A stretch of 64,000 nucleotides of DNA from Pantoea sp. CCBC3-3-1 (lineage in GTDB: Bacteria > Pseudomonadota > Gammaproteobacteria > Enterobacterales > Enterobacteriaceae), in the NCBI RefSeq assembly GCF_007981265.1, contig NZ_CP034363.1:744001-808000 (forward strand), read 5' to 3'. Each line of letters begins with the position of its first letter. The stretch's first letter is position 1. Both the position numbers and the translations under genes were made by a program. Below the pieces are notes generated by a model that saw only the letters and a list, made by a program, of their open reading frames with translations, did not search any database and was not told the origin of the DNA. Positions 61,353-64,000 of this stretch are shown here, piece after piece.

Positions 61353-62117
61353 ATGGAAGCCTGGCTACAACATCTTATTACGCAATCACTTGCCTGGTCG
61401 CTGCTGGCTGTTGGGCTGATTACCTTTTTCGAATCGCTGGCGCTGGTAGGGCTGCTGCTGCCCGGCACGGTGCTAATGGCGTCGTTTGGCGCGCTGATCG
61501 GCAGCGGCCAGATTGGTCTGTACCCGGCCTGGGCCGTGGGAACGGTCGGCTGCCTGCTTGGCGACTGGATCTCCTACGCTATCGGCTGGCAGTTTAAAGG
61601 ACCGCTTCACCGCTGGTCGTTTATCAAAAAACATCAGGCGCTGATGGATAAAACAGAACATGCGCTGCATCAGCACAGCATGTTTACCATTATTGTCGGT
61701 CGCTTTGTTGGCCCGACGCGTCCGCTGATCCCGCTGGTCGCGGGCATGCTCGAACTGCCAGTGAAGAAGTTTATTCCGCCGAATATTATTGGCTGCATCT
61801 TTTGGCCGCCGCTTTATCTGCTGCCGGGTATTCTGGCTGGCGTGGCTATCGACGTGCCAAAAGAGGCCAACAGCGGCCTGTTTAAATGGTTGCTGTTAGC
61901 GGTTGCGCTGCTGGTCTGGCTGGGTGTCTGGCTCGGCTGGCGCTGGCTGCGGGTGAAAAAACAGAACGACTGGGCCACGCCTTATCTGCCCGTGTCCCGT
62001 TTACGCTGGCTGGCACCGTTAATGATGCTGGCGGCCATCGCCAGTTTTATTGCTATTCAGTTCCATCCTATGATGCCAATTTTCCGCCATCTGCTGTGGC
62101 AAGTATTTATTGGATAG
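61353..62117 (+). CDS. yabI: DedA-family inner membrane protein YabI
   Basis: DedA/VTT-fold membrane protein; relatives act in undecaprenyl-phosphate or phospholipid flipping and envelope homeostasis. Diagnostic segments are FFESLALVGLLLPGTVLMA, the glycine-rich GTVGCLLGDWISYAIGW and FTIIVGRFVGPTRPLIPLVAGM. The ATG at 61353 gives 254 residues, as in E. coli. In E. coli araCBAD lies between polB and yabI; here they are adjacent. Confidence 0.94.
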   Translation: MEAWLQHLITQSLAWSLLAVGLITFFESLALVGLLLPGTVLMASFGALIGSGQIGLYPAWAVGTVGCLLGDWISYAIGWQFKGPLHRWSFIKKHQALMDKTEHALHQHSMFTIIVGRFVGPTRPLIPLVAGMLELPVKKFIPPNIIGCIFWPPLYLLPGILAGVAIDVPKEANSGLFKWLLLAVALLVWLGVWLGWRWLRVKKQNDWATPYLPVSRLRWLAPLMMLAAIASFIAIQFHPMMPIFRHLLWQVFIG

Positions 62118-62130
62118 TGATGTGTCGGGG

Positions 62131-62152
62131 TCGGCCGTTTATCGCAGGCCGA
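62131..62152. terminator. Hairpin at the convergent yabI/thiQ ends
   Basis: TCGGCC (62131-62136) pairs with GGCCGA (62147-62152) and is extended by GGG/CCC with a bulge. It overlaps the thiQ stop codon. No T-run. Confidence 0.45.
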
Positions 62153-62840
62153 TCCCTAACACCGCCGCCTCACTGACCTCACCGTTCAGCAGTGCCTGTG
62201 TGCTGCCATCCCAGTAAATGCGACCATCGACAATCAGCACGCTGCGATCCGCGATGCGTGCCGCATCTTCCAGACTGTGCGAGACCATCAGCAAGGTAAG
62301 ATTACGCTCCCGGCAGACTTCATCGACCAGCTGTAGCATTTCTTTGCGCAGGGCGGGATCTAATGCCGAGAAAGGCTCGTCCAGCAGCAAAAGCGGCTGC
62401 TGACGCATCAGACAGCGGGCGAGGGCGGCACGCTGGCGCTGGCCGCCAGAGAGTTCCGCAGGCAGCCGCTGCAAATATTCACTCAGCCCCACGCGCCCGG
62501 CAATAGACTGCAACTGTTGCTTTTGGCCGGCATCAAGCTTCATGCCCGGGTGCAGCCCCAGCGCGATATTTTGCGCCACGGTGAGGTGGGTAAAAAGATT
62601 GTTTTCCTGAAACAGCATCGAAACCGGGCGCTTTGCCGGAGCACTTTTGACGTGGTCTTGACCTGCCAGCAGCAGGCCACCGCTGTCGGCGTGAAGAAAA
62701 CCAGCGATCAGTGAGAGTAGCGTACTTTTCCCTGCGCCGCTTGGCCCAAGCACCGCGACCCGCTCGCCAGGCTGCATTTGTAAGGCAAAACGCATTGGCA
62801 GATGATGATAAAGATAGGTCAGATTAGTCAGCGTTAGCAT
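62139..62840 (-). CDS. thiQ: Thiamine ABC transporter ATP-binding subunit
   Basis: Energises uptake of thiamine and its phosphates. Walker [19 protein letters not shown] (about residue 32). Q-loop: [21 protein letters not shown] signature: [17 protein letters not shown]. Walker [19 protein letters not shown]-loop: [11 protein letters not shown]. The ATG at 62840 ([18 protein letters not shown]) gives 233 residues, as E. coli has about 232. It overlaps thiP by 17 bp. Confidence 0.96.
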   Translation of the reverse strand: MLTLTNLTYLYHHLPMRFALQMQPGERVAVLGPSGAGKSTLLSLIAGFLHADSGGLLLAGQDHVKSAPAKRPVSMLFQENNLFTHLTVAQNIALGLHPGMKLDAGQKQQLQSIAGRVGLSEYLQRLPAELSGGQRQRAALARCLMRQQPLLLLDEPFSALDPALRKEMLQLVDEVCRERNLTLLMVSHSLEDAARIADRSVLIVDGRIYWDGSTQALLNGEVSEAAVLGIGLR

Positions 62841-64000
62841 GGCGTCCCGGCAGTTTTTCAATCAGGGTAAACAGCAAAAAACAGAGTAGCAGCAACAGCA
62901 GCGCGCTAACCGCACCGTCCGCGCTGCGATAGGCGCCAATTTGCTGATAAAGATAATAAGGCAGCGTGCGGAAATCATCATTGCCAAACAGCGCTACGAC
63001 GCCAAAATCGCCAATCGACAGCACGCAGGCAAAGGCCAACGCCTGTGCCAGCGGTCGTTTCAGCGCGCGAATTTCAATCAGACGCACCCGGTTCCAGCCG
63101 CGAATATCCAGTGCTGTACACAGGCGATCGTAGCGTTCTGCAATGTCGCGCAGCGGATTTTCCAGCACTTTCATTGCGTAAGGGATGGCCATCAGCGCAT
63201 TAGTAAAAATGACGATGCCGTCTGCCGACTGCGGTAGCCCGGTGGTTTCATTAAGCAGCAGGAAAAAACCGGTAGCTAATACAATGCCCGGCATCGCCAG
63301 GATCAGCATACCGCTCAGCTCCAGCATCTGGCCGGAAAAAGGCCGCTGCCGCAGACGCAGCTCGCGACTGCTCCACAGCAGCATAAAGGTCAGGATCACG
63401 CACAGCATGCCCGCACCCAGTGCAATCCGCAGCGAGGTAAACGTTGCCTGCCAGAGTGCAGGCTGTTGCAGCACCCTGGCCATTCCGCCGTTCAGGCCCT
63501 CGGAGATAACGGCCACCAGGGGAGGCAGTAGTAACAGCAGCGCCAGCGTTAGCAGCAGGCCGTCAGTGAGTTTTGCGGTCAGACTCTCCTCCGGGTTGCG
63601 CCAGCCACTGATATTGGCCGTTCCGGCAGGCAGCGCCTTACTGAGTCGCTGGCTAACCATCACCAGCGCCAGACAACAAACCATCTGGATCAGCGCCAGC
63701 AGCGCTGCCCGGCCGGGATCATAATCAAAATTTAACGCCTGAAAAATAGCCAGTTCAATGGTGGTCGCTTTTGGCCCACCGCCCAACGACAGCACGGTTG
63801 CGAAGCTGGCAAAGCACAGCATAAAGATCAGCGCGCCCGCAGGCAGGATCTGGCGGCGCAGCCACGGCCATTCCACAATCCGAAAATGGTTCCAGCCAGC
63901 CACCCCCAACTGGGCAGCCAGCTGGCGCTGTTCGCCAGGAATTTGCTCAAGGGCCTGAAGCAGCAGTCGTGCGGCCAGCGGCAGATTAAAAAATACGTGC
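62824..64000 (-). CDS. thiP: Thiamine ABC transporter permease (C-terminal 391 codons, runs off window end)
   Basis: Inner-membrane permease with two fused BPD_transp_1 domains. The visible part begins [20 protein letters not shown] and includes the first EAA-like loop [20 protein letters not shown] and the second [22 protein letters not shown], then [29 protein letters not shown]. It ends [11 protein letters not shown]. The N-terminal portion (about 145 residues by E. coli length) and thiB, with any TPP riboswitch, lie beyond the window. Confidence 0.96.
   Translation of the reverse strand, partial: HVFFNLPLAARLLLQALEQIPGEQRQLAAQLGVAGWNHFRIVEWPWLRRQILPAGALIFMLCFASFATVLSLGGGPKATTIELAIFQALNFDYDPGRAALLALIQMVCCLALVMVSQRLSKALPAGTANISGWRNPEESLTAKLTDGLLLTLALLLLLPPLVAVISEGLNGGMARVLQQPALWQATFTSLRIALGAGMLCVILTFMLLWSSRELRLRQRPFSGQMLELSGMLILAMPGIVLATGFFLLLNETTGLPQSADGIVIFTNALMAIPYAMKVLENPLRDIAERYDRLCTALDIRGWNRVRLIEIRALKRPLAQALAFACVLSIGDFGVVALFGNDDFRTLPYYLYQQIGAYRSADGAVSALLLLLLCFLLFTLIEKLPGRHANAD

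Overview
The window is a stretch of Enterobacterales chromosome. Gene content and order follow the E. coli 99 to 1.5 minute region (slt-trpR-yjjX-gpmB-rob-creA-arcA-lasT-thrLABC-yaaA-talB-mog-satP-dnaKJ-nhaA-rpsT-ribF-ileS-lspA-fkpB-ispH-dapB-carAB-folA-apaHG-rsmA-pdxA-surA-lptD-djlA-rluA-rapA-polB-yabI-thiQP). Several E. coli blocks are missing: ettA next to slt, creBCD, nhaR, kefFC and araCBAD. With the divergence from E. coli proteins this suggests a member of Erwiniaceae (Erwinia or Pantoea type). That placement is inference from synteny, not a database result.

Layout. 1-5140 is an accessory block: a urea carboxylase (cut by the window edge) and allophanate hydrolase operon behind a palindromic operator, then the 5' stump of a P-type cation ATPase gene. 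5141-12353 is the conserved slt to lasT segment, with the trp operator and a candidate FNR box upstream of arcA. 12474-17380 is the attenuated threonine operon. 17538-22293 holds yaaA, talB, mog, a lineage-specific MHS-type transporter and satP. 22459-25833 is the sigma-32 driven dnaKJ operon. 25962-39473 contains nhaA, rpsT, the ribF-ileS-lspA-fkpB-ispH run, dapB and carAB with tandem promoters and ARG boxes. 39629-41947 is a small variable patch: class A acid phosphatase, a HigBA-type toxin-antitoxin pair and a LysE-type exporter. 42079-50492 contains folA, the lptD-surA-pdxA-rsmA-apaG-apaH envelope and housekeeping operon, and djlA. 50730-54873 is an accessory operon of two SMR transporters, a CutC-like choline trimethylamine-lyase and its radical-SAM activase, sitting between djlA and rluA. 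54907-64000 holds rluA, rapA, polB, yabI, thiQ and a partial thiP.

Most notable. (1) The cut operon encodes the glycyl-radical lyase, its activase and a paired SMR exporter, but no microcompartment shell, aldehyde dehydrogenase or alcohol dehydrogenase genes. The lyase is short at the N-terminus and the activase has a reduced cysteine insert, so this looks like a minimal, cytosolic form of anaerobic choline cleavage. (2) Two intergenic copies of a 139-bp imperfect palindrome (17381-17519 and 55603-55741, inverted relative to each other) align without gaps at about 80% identity and show compensatory changes in their stems. This points to a structured, MITE-like dispersed repeat. One copy is bracketed by exact 20-bp hairpin repeats.

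Regulatory signals read directly from sequence include the thr leader and attenuator, the trp operator, two sigma-32 promoters, carAB P1/P2 with ARG boxes, a LexA-like box at polB, a promoter-operator for the toxin-antitoxin genes and many factor-independent terminators. No rRNA, tRNA, CRISPR array or complete insertion sequence was seen.
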